From Nocardia blacklockiae (GTDB taxonomy: Bacteria > Actinomycetota > Actinomycetes > Mycobacteriales > Mycobacteriaceae): a DNA stretch of 64,000 nucleotides. Numbering within the stretch: the stretch's first letter is position 1; every line of letters begins with the position of its first letter. The position numbers and the translations under genes are program-made. Below are positions 1 to 9,197 of this stretch, piece by piece. The DNA is taken from assembly GCF_015477355.1 (NCBI RefSeq), contig NZ_JADLRJ010000003.1:496001-560000 (forward strand), in the 5' to 3' direction. The notes below the pieces were generated by a model. That model worked only from the letters and a program-made list of their open reading frames with translations. It ran no database searches and was not told the DNA's origin.

Positions 1-64
1 CGTTTCACCACCAAATCGCGGGCGGGTCCCGTGTCCGGGGCCGCGCCGGGCTATTCGTTACTGC

Positions 65-91
65 TTGACGTTATATGTCAGACTGTAACGC
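65..91 (+). promoter_or_regulatory. Putative promoter/operator of the FAD oxidase gene
   Basis: A TTGACG box at 65-70 is followed at once by TTATAT (71-76), and the half sites TGAC (66-69) and GTCA (77-80) flank it. This could be a small dyad operator lying over a -10 element (TTATAT), with a start near 83. No Shine-Dalgarno sequence precedes the ATG at 92, so the transcript would have a very short leader. Weak: the -35 and -10 spacing does not fit, so only one of the two boxes can be real. Confidence 0.3.
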
Positions 92-1732
92 ATGGTCGAC
101 ACACAGCACGAGACTTCGCCGCGAATGCCGGTCGAGTCGGCGGAGCGCCCGAGTATGGTGTGGGACGCCTGGGGCATTCCGGCCGGTCACGCGCCGCTTC
201 CCGAGCGGATCCGCACGCTGCTGGCGCAGGTGTTCGGAGTGTCCGGTGAGCCGGTGCCCCGTCGCGACGAGGGCGATGTGCCGCTCCGCGACCCGGCGCT
301 GACGGCCGCGCAGTTCGCGGGGTTGTCCGCGGTGGTCGGCGCCGAGTTCGTCTCGGTCGACCACCGGGACCGGCTGTTGCACGCCGGCGGCAAGAGCACT
401 CCCGACCTGCTGCGCCGCCGGGCCGAGGGCCCGCAGGACGCTCCCGACGCCGTCGTCTTCCCGGCCGATCACGACGAGGTGCTGGCGGTGCTGGCGCACT
501 GTGCCGAGCAGGGCATCGCCGTGGTGCCCTTCGGCGGCGGCACCAGCGTGGTGGGCGGGGTGGACCCGGCGCGCGGCCGGTTCGATGCCGTCGTCGCGCT
601 GGATCTGCGGCGTCTCGACTCGCTCACGGAGGTCGACCCGATCGCCGCCACCGCCACCCTGGGCGCGGGGCTGACCGGGCCGCAGGCGGAGAAACTGCTT
701 GCCGGACACGGGCTTTCGCTCGGACATTTCCCGCAGAGCTTCGAGTTCGCCAGCATCGGCGGATTCGCCGCCACGCGCTCGTCGGGGCAGGCGTCGGCGG
801 GCTACGGCCGTTTCGACGACATGATTCAGCGGCTGCTGATCGCTACGCCCAGCGGCACATTGGATCTCGGCCGCGCCCCCGCCTCGGCCGCGGGCCCGGA
901 TCTGCGCGAGCTGTTCGCCGGTTCGGAAGGCGTGCTGGGCGTGATCACCTCGGTCACCCTGCGGGTGCATCCGGCACCGGAAGCCGTTGCGTACCAAGCG
1001 TGGTCGTTCCCCGATTTCGCCACCGGCGCGGCGGCGCTGCGCACCGTGGTGCAGGAGGGCGCGGCGCCTACCGTGCTGCGGCTGTCCGACGAGGCCGAGA
1101 CCGGACTCAATCTGGCGCGCTCCGGCGATATCGGGGGCGCGCCGGTGACCGGCTGCCTGGCCGTCACCACCTTCGAGGGCAGCGCGGCACACGTGGCGGC
1201 CCGCAGCGCCGAGGCGACGGCGCTGCTCGCCACGGCGGGCGGCACCGCCCTCGGCGAGCAGCCCGCGCGCGAGTGGGAGCACGGCCGGTTCGCCGCGCCG
1301 TACCTGCGCGACGCCCTGCTCGACGTCGGAATCCTCTGTGAGACATTGGAAACCGCGACCAGCTGGTCGAACTTGGCGCGGCTGAAGGGGGATGTCACCA
1401 CGGCGCTGACCGACTCGCTCACCGCTCAGGGCACTCCGGCGCTCGTGATGTGCCACATCTCGCACACCTATCCGACCGGCGCGTCGCTCTACTTCACCGT
1501 GGTGGCCAAGCAGCTCGACGACCCGATCGCGCAGTGGTTGCGAGCCAAGCGCGCCGCGGGCGATGCCATCGCGGCGGCCGGCGGCACCATCACCCACCAT
1601 CACGCCGTCGGCGCGGATCACCGGCCGTGGCTTCCCGACGAGATCGGGGACCTCGGTGTGCGGGTGCTGCGCGCGGTCAAGGCCGCGGTGGATCCCGTGG
1701 GCATCCTCAATCCCGGAAAGCTGATCCCGTGA
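92..1732 (+). CDS. FAD-binding oxidase, alkyl-dihydroxyacetonephosphate synthase-like
   Basis: A 546-residue flavoprotein of the VAO/PCMH fold. The FAD pyrophosphate loop PFGGGTSVVGG lies near residue 146, after the typical P-x-D-x-x-E-V segment of FAD-linked oxidases. The C-terminal cap ends in DPVGILNPGKL, the usual end of this family. The run THHHAVG near residue 507 matches the catalytic HHHxxG motif of alkyl-DHAP synthases (ether lipid synthesis), and mycobacteria carry an AGPS-like paralogue. The substrate in bacteria is not settled, so only the family is firm. In-frame ATGs at 125 and 155 are possible later starts. It lies 100 bp upstream of a lipid kinase on the same strand, which suggests lipid metabolism. 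Confidence 0.85.
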   Translation: MVDTQHETSPRMPVESAERPSMVWDAWGIPAGHAPLPERIRTLLAQVFGVSGEPVPRRDEGDVPLRDPALTAAQFAGLSAVVGAEFVSVDHRDRLLHAGGKSTPDLLRRRAEGPQDAPDAVVFPADHDEVLAVLAHCAEQGIAVVPFGGGTSVVGGVDPARGRFDAVVALDLRRLDSLTEVDPIAATATLGAGLTGPQAEKLLAGHGLSLGHFPQSFEFASIGGFAATRSSGQASAGYGRFDDMIQRLLIATPSGTLDLGRAPASAAGPDLRELFAGSEGVLGVITSVTLRVHPAPEAVAYQAWSFPDFATGAAALRTVVQEGAAPTVLRLSDEAETGLNLARSGDIGGAPVTGCLAVTTFEGSAAHVAARSAEATALLATAGGTALGEQPAREWEHGRFAAPYLRDALLDVGILCETLETATSWSNLARLKGDVTTALTDSLTAQGTPALVMCHISHTYPTGASLYFTVVAKQLDDPIAQWLRAKRAAGDAIAAAGGTITHHHAVGADHRPWLPDEIGDLGVRVLRAVKAAVDPVGILNPGKLIP

Positions 1733-1832
1733 ACCAGTTGTGCTGTGCCGCCGCGCTTTCCCCGCTGGCACGAACCGGTGCGCGAGCGGCGCGGACCGTA
1801 ATCATCCGTCCGTTGGTCGGGAGGATGGTGCG

Positions 1833-2765
1833 GTGAGTGTCCGGTCGGTCCTGTTGGTGACCAATCCGCTGTCGGGGCAGGGGCGGGGCCTGACGGCCGC
1901 CGCCGCGGCCACCGCGCATTTCACCGCGCGCGGCGTCCAGGTCACGCCGGTGCACGGTGAGACGGCCGCGGATTCCGTGCGGTCGGTCCGCGCCGCGCTG
2001 ACCGAGGGGACCTCCGCGCCGGACGCGGTGGTGTGCGCGGGCGGCGACGGCCTGGTGTGCCTGGCGCTGCAAGCCCTCGCGGATTCCGGTGTGCCGCTGG
2101 GGCTCGTGCCCGGCGGCACCGGCAACGACCTGGCCCGCGAACTCGGCATCCCCGACGACGACGCGGCGGCCGCCGTGGACATCGTTCTCGGCGGCAATGT
2201 CCGCCCGATCGACCTGGGCGAGATCGACTCGCCCACGGTGAGAGCCGAATACGGTGGCCCGCTGCGTTTCGCCACGATCACCGGCACCGGGTTCGACGCG
2301 CGAGTGACCTTGCGCGCCAACCGCATGCGACGCCCGAAGGGCTCGCTGCGCTACACCGTCGCCGCGCTCGCGGAACTCACCGGCGGCCTGGCCGTGCCGT
2401 ACCGCATCGAACTGTCCGGCGGGGACGCCGCGGACTCGGTGGTCGAGACCGACGCGGTGATGGTGGCCGTCGGCAACGGCCGCACCTACGGCGGCGGCAT
2501 GCTGATCTGCCCGGACGCCCGCCTCGACGACGGACTGCTCGACCTCACCGTGGTCGGCGCCATGTCCCGCCTCGACATGCTGCGCATGCTCCCCGCCTTG
2601 TCCGCGGGCAAACGCATCGACCACCCCGCGGTACACCAATACCGCGCAGCCACAATCACTTTGACGGCACCGTCCGCTCCCGCCACGGCCGACGGCGAAC
2701 CTGCCGGGGTACTGCCCGCGGTCTTCCGCGCACTCCCTGCCGCGCAGGCCGTCCTGGTGCCCTGA
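1833..2765 (+). CDS. Diacylglycerol kinase-family lipid kinase
   Basis: A 310-residue DAGK-catalytic-domain protein. It begins with the family signature NPLSGQGRG, then GGDG near residue 70 (nucleotide-binding loop) and GGTGNDLARELG near 93. The C-terminal half carries the expected beta-sandwich (IELSGGD, GNGRTYGGGM, CPDARLDDGLLDL). Such enzymes phosphorylate lipid hydroxyls such as diacylglycerol, sphingosine or phosphatidylinositol precursors at the inner membrane face; the substrate cannot be read from sequence. The GTG at 1833 is chosen because GGGAGG lies 8 nt upstream at 1819-1824. An ATG 93 nt upstream would add a stretch with no similarity to the family. Confidence 0.9.
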   Translation: MSVRSVLLVTNPLSGQGRGLTAAAAATAHFTARGVQVTPVHGETAADSVRSVRAALTEGTSAPDAVVCAGGDGLVCLALQALADSGVPLGLVPGGTGNDLARELGIPDDDAAAAVDIVLGGNVRPIDLGEIDSPTVRAEYGGPLRFATITGTGFDARVTLRANRMRRPKGSLRYTVAALAELTGGLAVPYRIELSGGDAADSVVETDAVMVAVGNGRTYGGGMLICPDARLDDGLLDLTVVGAMSRLDMLRMLPALSAGKRIDHPAVHQYRAATITLTAPSAPATADGEPAGVLPAVFRALPAAQAVLVP

Positions 2766-2796
2766 GTCGGCCTGGGGCAATGCCGGGAGCAGTCCC

Positions 2797-3462
2797 TCAC
2801 GCGTCGAACGAGACGGATCGCAGGCCGGAAACCGTCTCGCGGTCGACGATCACCACCGACGCGGGGGCGGGGCGCGGGGCGGCACCGGCGGTGACCCGGG
2901 TGAGCAGGCGCTGCCAGCGGGAGTTGTGCAGGGCGAAGCTGATTCGGCTCACCCGGCGGCCGCGCACCCGCTGGCCGTCGCGGGCCGCGCCGGGCGGCAC
3001 GTCGATCATGACGATGTGCAACTCGCGGCCGCCGCGCGCGGTCCACGCCGAGATCATGCGGTGCACCCAGCGGCGGGTGCCGCAGTCGTGGACGACCACC
3101 GGAGTGGGGGATTCGTACAGCGCGCGGCGGATGCGGCGGTAGTGGGTGAGGTGCACGAGCGGCAACCACAAGGCATACGGCCACCGGCCCAAGCGGACTC
3201 GCCACCAATTGCGGGACTGCTGAGAATCGACCAGCGTCGCGCCGCGGCGGACGACCGCCTCCACGGTGTCGTCGATGCCGCCGAACAACTGCCGCAGCGC
3301 GGTGCTCTTCCCCGCCCCCGGCACGCCCGTGAACAACAGCGCGGCCGTTGCGGGATAACGCAATTCGTCGACGGCGCGCCCGCGTAGATCCAGCACCGCC
3401 GCCGGTGTCACGACGCGCGGATCGGGTGTCGGGGTGCGCCCGGCGTCCAGGGGAGGAGTCAT
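2797..3462 (-). CDS. P-loop ATPase/kinase-like protein
   Basis: A 221-residue protein with a clear Walker A motif, GVPGAGKST, near residue 46, directly after a hydrophobic beta strand (TAALLF). A later hydrophobic strand (PVVVHDCG) is a Walker-B-like candidate, and the C-terminal third is rich in arginine. This is the layout of small AAA/zeta-toxin-like nucleotide kinases, but the substrate is unknown. Start: the ATG at 3462 has GGAGAG just upstream; an in-frame ATG at 3498 would add 12 residues. The gene converges on the lipid kinase, with only 31 bp between the stop codons. Confidence 0.75.
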   Translation of the reverse strand: MTPPLDAGRTPTPDPRVVTPAAVLDLRGRAVDELRYPATAALLFTGVPGAGKSTALRQLFGGIDDTVEAVVRRGATLVDSQQSRNWWRVRLGRWPYALWLPLVHLTHYRRIRRALYESPTPVVVHDCGTRRWVHRMISAWTARGGRELHIVMIDVPPGAARDGQRVRGRRVSRISFALHNSRWQRLLTRVTAGAAPRPAPASVVIVDRETVSGLRSVSFDA

Positions 3463-3549
3463 TCTCTCCAGGGTCCCGTGTCGAAAAACGTTCGGCAACA
3501 GGGAAGTCCCTGAGAAGACCCCGAGATCTGCCGCGGCGCCCGACCGCTT

Positions 3550-4134
3550 TCACGTCTTGGTCCGCGCCCGCAGGTGGATGCGCTCACCCTGCCCGCCGAA
3601 GATGCTCAGGATCTCGACCGGCCCCGGACCCGCACTGCCGAACCAATGTGGTTGGCGGGTATCGAATTCCGCGGCCTCGCCGGGGTCGAGTTCCAGCTCG
3701 TGCGTGCCCAGGATCAAGCGCAGGCGGCCCGACAGCACGTACAGCCACTCGTGCCCGTCGTGCATCTTCGGGTCCGGCGGCGGCTCGTCGGCCGGGATCG
3801 TGATCTTGTAGGCCTGCACCGGACCCGGCCGGCGGGTGAGCGGCAGAATGGTGCGACCGGCGACCCGCCGCATGGTGCCCTGTACGCGCGGATCGGTGAA
3901 ACGGGGGAGCGCGACGAGGTCGTCGACGGTGACCTCGTGCGCGTGCGCGATCGGCAGCAGCAGCTCCAGGCTGGGGCGGCGCTGCCCGGACTTCAGGCGC
4001 GACAGCGTGCTCTGGGAGATGCCCGTGGCGGCCGCGAGCTGGGCGAGGGTCACCCCGCGCCGGGTGCGCAGCTGCCGCAGTCGGGGTCCGATATCGGCGA
4101 GCGCGGCGGTCAGGGCCGGATTGCTGGTCACCAC
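3550..4134 (-). CDS. XRE-family regulator with C-terminal cupin domain
   Basis: A 194-residue two-domain regulator. Residues about 20-75 form a lambda-repressor-type helix-turn-helix (LAQLAAATGISQSTLSRLKSG is the recognition part, split here by function). Residues about 115-175 form a double-stranded beta-helix cupin containing HDGHEWLYVLSGRLRL and DTRQPHWFG, the usual ligand-sensing module. The GTG at 4134 is chosen because GGAGG lies 6 nt upstream and because a perfect 12-bp dyad sits directly upstream at 4155-4184; an earlier ATG at 4209 would place that dyad inside the coding sequence. Proteins of this type usually repress their own gene and a small metabolic or efflux target. It is divergent from valS. 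Confidence 0.88.
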   Translation of the reverse strand: MVTSNPALTAALADIGPRLRQLRTRRGVTLAQLAAATGISQSTLSRLKSGQRRPSLELLLPIAHAHEVTVDDLVALPRFTDPRVQGTMRRVAGRTILPLTRRPGPVQAYKITIPADEPPPDPKMHDGHEWLYVLSGRLRLILGTHELELDPGEAAEFDTRQPHWFGSAGPGPVEILSIFGGQGERIHLRARTKT

Positions 4135-4154
4135 GACGATCCTCCGCGCTTTCC

Positions 4155-4184
4155 CGGAATCGGCAAGTTTCTTTGCCGATTCCG
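4155..4184. promoter_or_regulatory. Perfect 12-bp inverted repeat, probable XRE-cupin operator
   Basis: CGGAATCGGCAA (4155-4166) and TTGCCGATTCCG (4173-4184) are exact reverse complements around a 6-nt spacer. The dyad lies 21-50 bp upstream of the regulator start and outside any convincing coding sequence. Position and symmetry fit an autoregulatory operator bound by the dimeric helix-turn-helix protein (inference). Confidence 0.6.
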
Positions 4185-4380
4185 CAACACTGCGGCGCGT
4201 CGTGGCCATGAGCGAGACGAGATACGGCGTGGTGGTCGTGCGCGGCGGTACTGTCGGCGCCCGCTTCCTGAGTCGCGACCAAGAGGCAAACCCGCACCAA
4301 CACAATGGATTCGGGCAAAACCTGAGAATTGCATATGGATCGGGCGACCGGGCCGGAATCGGCGGTAGTCTGAATCTTGT

Positions 4381-4423
4381 GGGCGGGGTTTTCGGTGTCC
4401 CTCATCCGCCGAAAACCCCGCCC
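4381..4423. repeat. 15-bp perfect inverted repeat upstream of valS
   Basis: GGGCGGGGTTTTCGG (4381-4395) pairs exactly with CCGAAAACCCCGCCC (4409-4423) across a 13-nt loop. No T-run follows. It ends just before the probable -35 region of valS, so it is not a valS terminator. It could be a structure at the 5' end of a transcript from the TAGTCT box at 4366-4371, or a protein-binding site. The core GGTTTTCGG recurs in the hairpin upstream of ndk. Confidence 0.6.
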
Positions 4424-4446
4424 TTCGGGTATTCGGCCCCCCTCCT

Positions 4447-4458
4447 TAGAATCGCACG
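4447..4458 (+). promoter_or_regulatory. valS -10 box, leaderless start
   Basis: TAGAAT (4447-4452) matches the -10 consensus in five of six bases and ends exactly 6 nt before the valS GTG at 4459. The predicted transcription start is therefore the first base of the start codon. No Shine-Dalgarno sequence is present; the stretch upstream is pyrimidine-rich. Confidence 0.6.
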
Positions 4459-7143
4459 GTGACCAGCACAGCCTCTGAGAACTCACGTAATCGTGCCGAT
4501 GCCCTCCCCAAGAGCTGGAATCCCGGCGAGGTGGAGGCCGAGCTGTACGAGCGCTGGGTAGCCGCTGGTTACTTCACCGCCGACGCCACCAGCACGAAGC
4601 CGCCCTACTCGATCGTGCTGCCGCCGCCGAACGTCACCGGCAACCTGCACATGGGGCACGCCTTCGACCACACGCTCATGGACCTGCTCACCCGCCGCAA
4701 GCGCATGCAGGGCTACGAGGTGCTGTGGCTGCCCGGCATGGACCACGCCGGCATCGCCACCCAGACCATCGTGGAGAAGCAGCTGGCCGTCGACGGCAAG
4801 ACCAAAGAGGACTTCGGCCGCGAGCTGTTCATCGACAAGGTCTGGGACTGGAAGCGCGAATCCGGCGGCACCATCCAGGGCCAGATGCGCCGCCTCGGCG
4901 ACGGCGTCGACTGGAGCCGCGACCGGTTCACCATGGACGAGGGCCTCTCCCGCGCCGTGCAGACCATCTTCAAGCGGCTGTTCGACGCGGGGCTGATCTA
5001 TCGCGCCGAACGGCTGGTGAACTGGTCGCCCGAGCTGCGCACCGCCATCTCCGACATCGAGGTCAACTACAAGGACGTCGAGGGCGAGCTGGTGTCGCTG
5101 CGCTACGGCTCGCTGAACGACGACGAGCCGCACGTGATCGTGGCCACCACCCGCGTGGAGACGATGCTCGGCGACACCGCCGTGGCCGTGCACCCCGACG
5201 ACGAGCGGTACCGGTCGCTGATCGGCACCACGCTCTACCACCCGATCACCGGCCGCCAGATTCCGATCGTCGCCGACGACTACGTCGACCCCGAGTTCGG
5301 TTCCGGCGCGGTCAAGATCACGCCCGCGCACGATCCGAACGACTTCGAGATCGGCCTGCGGCACCGGCTGCCGATGCCGACGATCATGGACGAGACCGGC
5401 CGGATCGCCGGCACCGGAACGGAATTCGACGGCATGAACCGGTTCGAGGCGCGGCTGAAGATCCGCGAGCGCCTGGCCGCGGAGGGCCGCGTCGTCGCCG
5501 AGAAGCGGCCCTACGTCCACAGTGTCGGTCACTCCGAGCGCAGCGGCGAGCCGATCGAGCCGCGCCTGTCGATGCAGTGGTGGGTGAAGGTGGAGTCGCT
5601 GGCCAAGGCCGCCGGTGACGCGGTTCGCCACGGCGACACCGTGATTCACCCGCCCAGCCAGGAGCCGCGGTGGTTCGCCTGGGTCGACGACATGCACGAC
5701 TGGTGCATCTCCCGGCAGCTGTGGTGGGGCCACCGCATCCCGATCTGGTACGGCCCCGAGGGCGAGATCGTCTGTGTCGGACCCGACGAGCAGGCGCCCG
5801 AGGGCTACGTGCAGGACCCGGACGTGCTCGACACCTGGTTCTCCTCCGGGCTGTGGCCGTTCTCGACGATGGGCTGGCCCGACGCCACCCCCGAGCTGGC
5901 GAAGTTCTATCCGACCAGCGTCCTCGTCACCGGCTACGACATCCTGTTCTTCTGGGTCGCGCGGATGATGATGTTCGGCATGTTCGTCTCCGGCGACCCG
6001 GCCCTCACCGCGGGCGAGCCGGCCGGGTCCGCGCCGGTGCCGTTCCGAGATGTGTTCCTGCACGGCCTGATTCGCGACGAGCAGGGCCGCAAGTACTCCA
6101 AGTCGAAGGGCATCGGCATCGATCCGCTGGAGTGGATCGACGAATACGGCGCGGACGCAACGCGTTTCACCCTCGCGCGGGGCGCGCAGCCCGGCAGCGA
6201 CCTGTCGGTGGGCCCGGCGCACGTGCAGGCGTCGCGCAACTTCGTCACCAAGCTGTTCAACGCGACGAAGTTCGCGCTCATGAACGGCGCGGTGTCCGGC
6301 GCGATCCCGGCCCGCGACACCCTCACCGACGCCGACCGCTGGATCCTGGACCGGCTGGATGAGGTTCGCGCCGAAGCGGATTCGGCGCTGGACCGCTACG
6401 AGTTCGGCAAGGCGTGCGAGGCGCTGTACCACTTCGCGTGGGACGAACTGTGCGACTGGTACCTGGAGCTGGCGAAGGTGCAGTTCGCCGAGTCCGAGGA
6501 GCGCGCCGCGAGCACCCGCGCGGTGCTGGGCGGCGTGCTGGACGCGCTGCTGCGCATGCTGCACCCGGTGATGCCGTTCGTCACCGAGACGCTGTGGCAG
6601 GCCCTGACCGGAGGCGAGTCCGTCGTGATCGCGGCGTGGCCGCAAGCCACCGGCATCGCCGCCGACGCGGTCGCGGCCCGGCGGGTCGCCGACGCGCAGA
6701 AGCTGATCACCGAGATCCGCCGCTTCCGCAGCGATCAGGGCCTCACCGACAAGCAGAAGGTGGCCGCGCACCTGGTCGGCCTCGAGGACGCCGACCTCAC
6801 CGGGCTGCGGGCCGAGGTCGCCGCGCTGGCCCGGCTCACCGAGCCCGGCGACGGCTTCGCGGCCACCGCCTCCGTGGAGGTGCGGCTGTCCGGCAGTACC
6901 GTGACGGTGGAACTCGACACCTCCGGCGCGGTCGATCTCGACGCCGAGCGGCGGCGGCTGGAGAAGGATCTGGCGGCCGCGCAGAAGGAACTGGCGAGCA
7001 CCACCGCGAAGCTCGGCAACGAGGCCTTCCTGGCCAAGGCGCCCGACGCGGTGGTCGACAAGATCCGCACCCGCAAAGAGGTCGCCGAGTCCGAGGTCGC
7101 GCGCATCGGCGCCCGGCTGGACGAGATCGCGAAGCGCAAGTAA
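4459..7143 (+). CDS. valS: Valyl-tRNA synthetase
   Basis: An 894-residue class Ia aminoacyl-tRNA synthetase that charges tRNA-Val with valine in the cytosol. The HIGH-type motif appears as NLHMGHAF near residue 62, after PPPNVTG. The KMSKS loop near residue 545 reads KYSKSKG, with tyrosine in place of methionine. The editing (CP1) domain is between them, including [19 protein letters not shown]. Residues about 824-894 form the arginine- and lysine-rich C-terminal coiled coil typical of ValS ([18 protein letters not shown]). The start is a GTG that looks leaderless. folC follows after 16 nt, the usual actinobacterial order. Confidence 0.97.
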   Translation: MTSTASENSRNRADALPKSWNPGEVEAELYERWVAAGYFTADATSTKPPYSIVLPPPNVTGNLHMGHAFDHTLMDLLTRRKRMQGYEVLWLPGMDHAGIATQTIVEKQLAVDGKTKEDFGRELFIDKVWDWKRESGGTIQGQMRRLGDGVDWSRDRFTMDEGLSRAVQTIFKRLFDAGLIYRAERLVNWSPELRTAISDIEVNYKDVEGELVSLRYGSLNDDEPHVIVATTRVETMLGDTAVAVHPDDERYRSLIGTTLYHPITGRQIPIVADDYVDPEFGSGAVKITPAHDPNDFEIGLRHRLPMPTIMDETGRIAGTGTEFDGMNRFEARLKIRERLAAEGRVVAEKRPYVHSVGHSERSGEPIEPRLSMQWWVKVESLAKAAGDAVRHGDTVIHPPSQEPRWFAWVDDMHDWCISRQLWWGHRIPIWYGPEGEIVCVGPDEQAPEGYVQDPDVLDTWFSSGLWPFSTMGWPDATPELAKFYPTSVLVTGYDILFFWVARMMMFGMFVSGDPALTAGEPAGSAPVPFRDVFLHGLIRDEQGRKYSKSKGIGIDPLEWIDEYGADATRFTLARGAQPGSDLSVGPAHVQASRNFVTKLFNATKFALMNGAVSGAIPARDTLTDADRWILDRLDEVRAEADSALDRYEFGKACEALYHFAWDELCDWYLELAKVQFAESEERAASTRAVLGGVLDALLRMLHPVMPFVTETLWQALTGGESVVIAAWPQATGIAADAVAARRVADAQKLITEIRRFRSDQGLTDKQKVAAHLVGLEDADLTGLRAEVAALARLTEPGDGFAATASVEVRLSGSTVTVELDTSGAVDLDAERRRLEKDLAAAQKELASTTAKLGNEAFLAKAPDAVVDKIRTRKEVAESEVARIGARLDEIAKRK

Positions 7144-7159
7144 CCACGGAGGGAGCGGA

Positions 7160-8611
7160 GTGAACGAGGAACCGGAGCGGCAGCGCGGCGGCGCCGAGCG
7201 GCTGCACTCGGGCCCGTCACCGGTGGATCTCGCCGAGATGGCGCTGGTCGAGGCGGAACTCGACGAGCGCTGGGGCGAGACCCGGATCGAACCCACGCTG
7301 AGCCGCATCGCCACGCTGATGGATCTGCTGGGCTCCCCGCAGCGCGGGTACCCGGCCATCCAGATCGCCGGGACCAACGGCAAGACGTCGGTCACCCGGA
7401 TGATCGACGCGCTGCTGACCGCGCTGCACCGGCGCACCGGGCGCTTCACCAGCCCGCATCTGCAGCTGGCCACCGAGCGCATCGCCGTCGACAACGAACC
7501 GATCGGCCCGGGGCGGTATGTGGAGATCTATCGCGAGTTGCAGCCCTACCTCAAGATGATCGATCAGCAGTCGGAGGCCGCGGGCGGGCCGCGGATGAGC
7601 AAGTTCGAGGTGCTCGTCGGGATGGCCTACGCCGCGTTCGCCGAGGCGCCGGTCGACGTCGCGGTCATCGAGACGGGCATGGGCGGTACCTGGGACGCCA
7701 CCAATGTGGTGGACGGTCAGGTCGCGGTGATCACCCCGATCGGCTTGGACCACACCGACTATCTCGGCCCGGACCTCACCTCGATCGCGGGGGAGAAGGC
7801 GGGCATCATCAAGAAGGCCCCCGAGGATCCGCTGGTGCCGCGCGAGACGGTCGCGATCATCGCCGAGCAGGAACCCGAGGCGATGGACGTGCTGCTGCGG
7901 CGCGCGGTCGAGGCCGACGCCGCGGTGGCGCGCGAGGGCGCGGAGTTCCGGCTGCTGTCGCGCCGCATCGCCGTCGGCGGCCAGGTGCTCGAGATCCAGG
8001 GCCTGGGCGGGGTGTACGACGAGATCTTCCTGCCCCTGCACGGGGAACACCAGGCGCACAACGCGGCGGTCGCGCTCGCGGCGGTGGAGGCGTTCTTCGG
8101 CGCGGGCGCGCAGAAGCAACTCGACATCGACGCGGTGCGGGCCGGTTTCGCCGCGGCGATCAGCCCGGGGCGGATGGAACGGATGCGCAGCGCGCCGACC
8201 ATCTTCATCGACGCCGCCCACAACCCGGCCGGGGCGCGGGCGCTGGCGGCGACGCTCACCGGCGAGTTCGACTTCCGCAAGCTGGTCGGTGTGGTCGCGG
8301 TGCTGTCGGACAAGGATGCCGCGGGCATCCTCGCGGCGCTCGAGCCCGTGCTCGACCAGATCGTGGTGACCACCAACGGTTCTCCGCGCGCGCTGCCCGT
8401 CGACGATCTGGCCGATCTGGCGGTGCAGCGTTTCGGCGACGAGCGCGTCGTCACCGCCGCCACCCTCACCGACGCCGTGGAGACCGCGATCGCGATCGCC
8501 GAGGAGGCCGCGGAGTCCGGTGAGCCGGTGTCGGGGGCGGGGATCGTGGTCACCGGTTCGGTCGTCACCGCCGGTGCGGCACGCTCCCTGTTCGGAAAGG
8601 ACCCCGCATGA
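7160..8611 (+). CDS. folC: Bifunctional folylpolyglutamate/dihydrofolate synthase
   Basis: A 483-residue Mur-ligase-family enzyme that adds glutamate to folates (and probably to dihydropteroate) using ATP. The P-loop GTNGKTSVTRMIDALL begins near residue 71. The family segment ETGMGGTWDATNVV follows, and the second domain contains FIDAAHNPAGARAL. Length fits FolC. The GTG start at 7160 has GGAGGG 6-11 nt upstream. It sits 16 nt after valS and 13 nt before the DUF4233 gene, so the three are probably co-transcribed. Confidence 0.95.
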   Translation: MNEEPERQRGGAERLHSGPSPVDLAEMALVEAELDERWGETRIEPTLSRIATLMDLLGSPQRGYPAIQIAGTNGKTSVTRMIDALLTALHRRTGRFTSPHLQLATERIAVDNEPIGPGRYVEIYRELQPYLKMIDQQSEAAGGPRMSKFEVLVGMAYAAFAEAPVDVAVIETGMGGTWDATNVVDGQVAVITPIGLDHTDYLGPDLTSIAGEKAGIIKKAPEDPLVPRETVAIIAEQEPEAMDVLLRRAVEADAAVAREGAEFRLLSRRIAVGGQVLEIQGLGGVYDEIFLPLHGEHQAHNAAVALAAVEAFFGAGAQKQLDIDAVRAGFAAAISPGRMERMRSAPTIFIDAAHNPAGARALAATLTGEFDFRKLVGVVAVLSDKDAAGILAALEPVLDQIVVTTNGSPRALPVDDLADLAVQRFGDERVVTAATLTDAVETAIAIAEEAAESGEPVSGAGIVVTGSVVTAGAARSLFGKDPA

Positions 8612-8624
8612 GGCAGGCACAGCC

Positions 8625-9014
8625 ATGAGCGACCAGCAAGTCCCCCCGCCCGCCACCGATCCGTGGAAGGGCCTGCGCGGCGTGATGGCGGGCGCGCTGG
8701 TGCTGGAGGCGATCACGGTGCTGCTCGCGCTGCCCGTGGTGAGCGCCGTCGGCGGCGGCCTGAACTGGTGGTCGGTGGCCTGCCTGGTGACGCTGGCGGT
8801 CCTGATGTTCGCCGGCGCGGGCCTGCAGCGCCGCCCCTGGGCGCTCCCGTTCAACCTCGGCCTGCAGGTCCTGCTGCTGCTCGGCGGCTTCATCCACGTG
8901 TCGATCTTCGTGATCGGCGTCGTCTTCGCCGCCGTCTGGGCCTTCATCCTGGTCCTGCGCTCCGACGTCCGCCGCCGCATGGAACACGGCCTGCTGCCCA
9001 GCCAGCGAGCGTGA
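8625..9014 (+). CDS. DUF4233 integral membrane protein
   Basis: A 129-residue membrane protein of the DUF4233 family, nearly always found between folC and ndk in mycobacteria and relatives. After a short proline-rich N-terminus, WKGLRGVMAGALVLEAITVL starts the first of four hydrophobic segments (about residues 14-34, 42-61, 68-86 and 88-110). The tail is basic. Function unknown. The ATG at 8625 is the only start that gives the usual family N-terminus; it is 13 nt downstream of the folC stop and lacks a strong ribosome binding site of its own, which suggests translation coupled to folC. Confidence 0.9.
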   Translation: MSDQQVPPPATDPWKGLRGVMAGALVLEAITVLLALPVVSAVGGGLNWWSVACLVTLAVLMFAGAGLQRRPWALPFNLGLQVLLLLGGFIHVSIFVIGVVFAAVWAFILVLRSDVRRRMEHGLLPSQRA

Positions 9015-9061
9015 GAAGCGGGATGTTCACCGGCGAGCCGGTGTGCTGTGCTCACCTCCCC

Positions 9062-9153
9062 GGTTCGCGGCCGGCTCGGTTTTCGGTGGACGAAGCGCAT
9101 GCGCGACGCGCGAGTCTCGTCCACCGAAAACCGAGCCATGAGGGCCGCGAACC
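9062..9153. repeat. Very long near-perfect intergenic hairpin upstream of ndk
   Basis: An inner pair of 21-base arms (9073-9093 and 9117-9137) is exactly complementary, with a 23-nt loop that itself contains GCGCATGCGC. Directly outside it a second pair matches exactly: GGTTCGCGGCC (9062-9072) and GGCCGCGAACC (9143-9153), offset by one 5-nt bulge (9138-9142). The total is a 32-bp stem. There is no T-run. It occupies most of the gap between the DUF4233 gene and ndk and may end transcription or act as a binding site. Its core GGTTTTCGGTG is shared with the hairpin upstream of valS. Confidence 0.75.
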
Positions 9154-9185
9154 CGCGGCGCCGAAGGCGACGCCAAGGACTCAGC

Positions 9186-9197
9186 TACAGTGTCGCC
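9186..9197 (+). promoter_or_regulatory. ndk -10 box, leaderless start
   Basis: TACAGT (9186-9191) fits TANNNT and ends exactly 6 nt before the ndk GTG at 9198, the same geometry as valS. No Shine-Dalgarno sequence is visible before the GTG, so ndk is probably translated from a leaderless transcript. Confidence 0.55.

Noticed and set aside
4381-4423. valS hairpin considered as a T-box or attenuator.
   Set aside because: No T-box signature sequence or specifier loop is visible, no U-tract follows, and the TAGAAT box places transcription start downstream of the hairpin.
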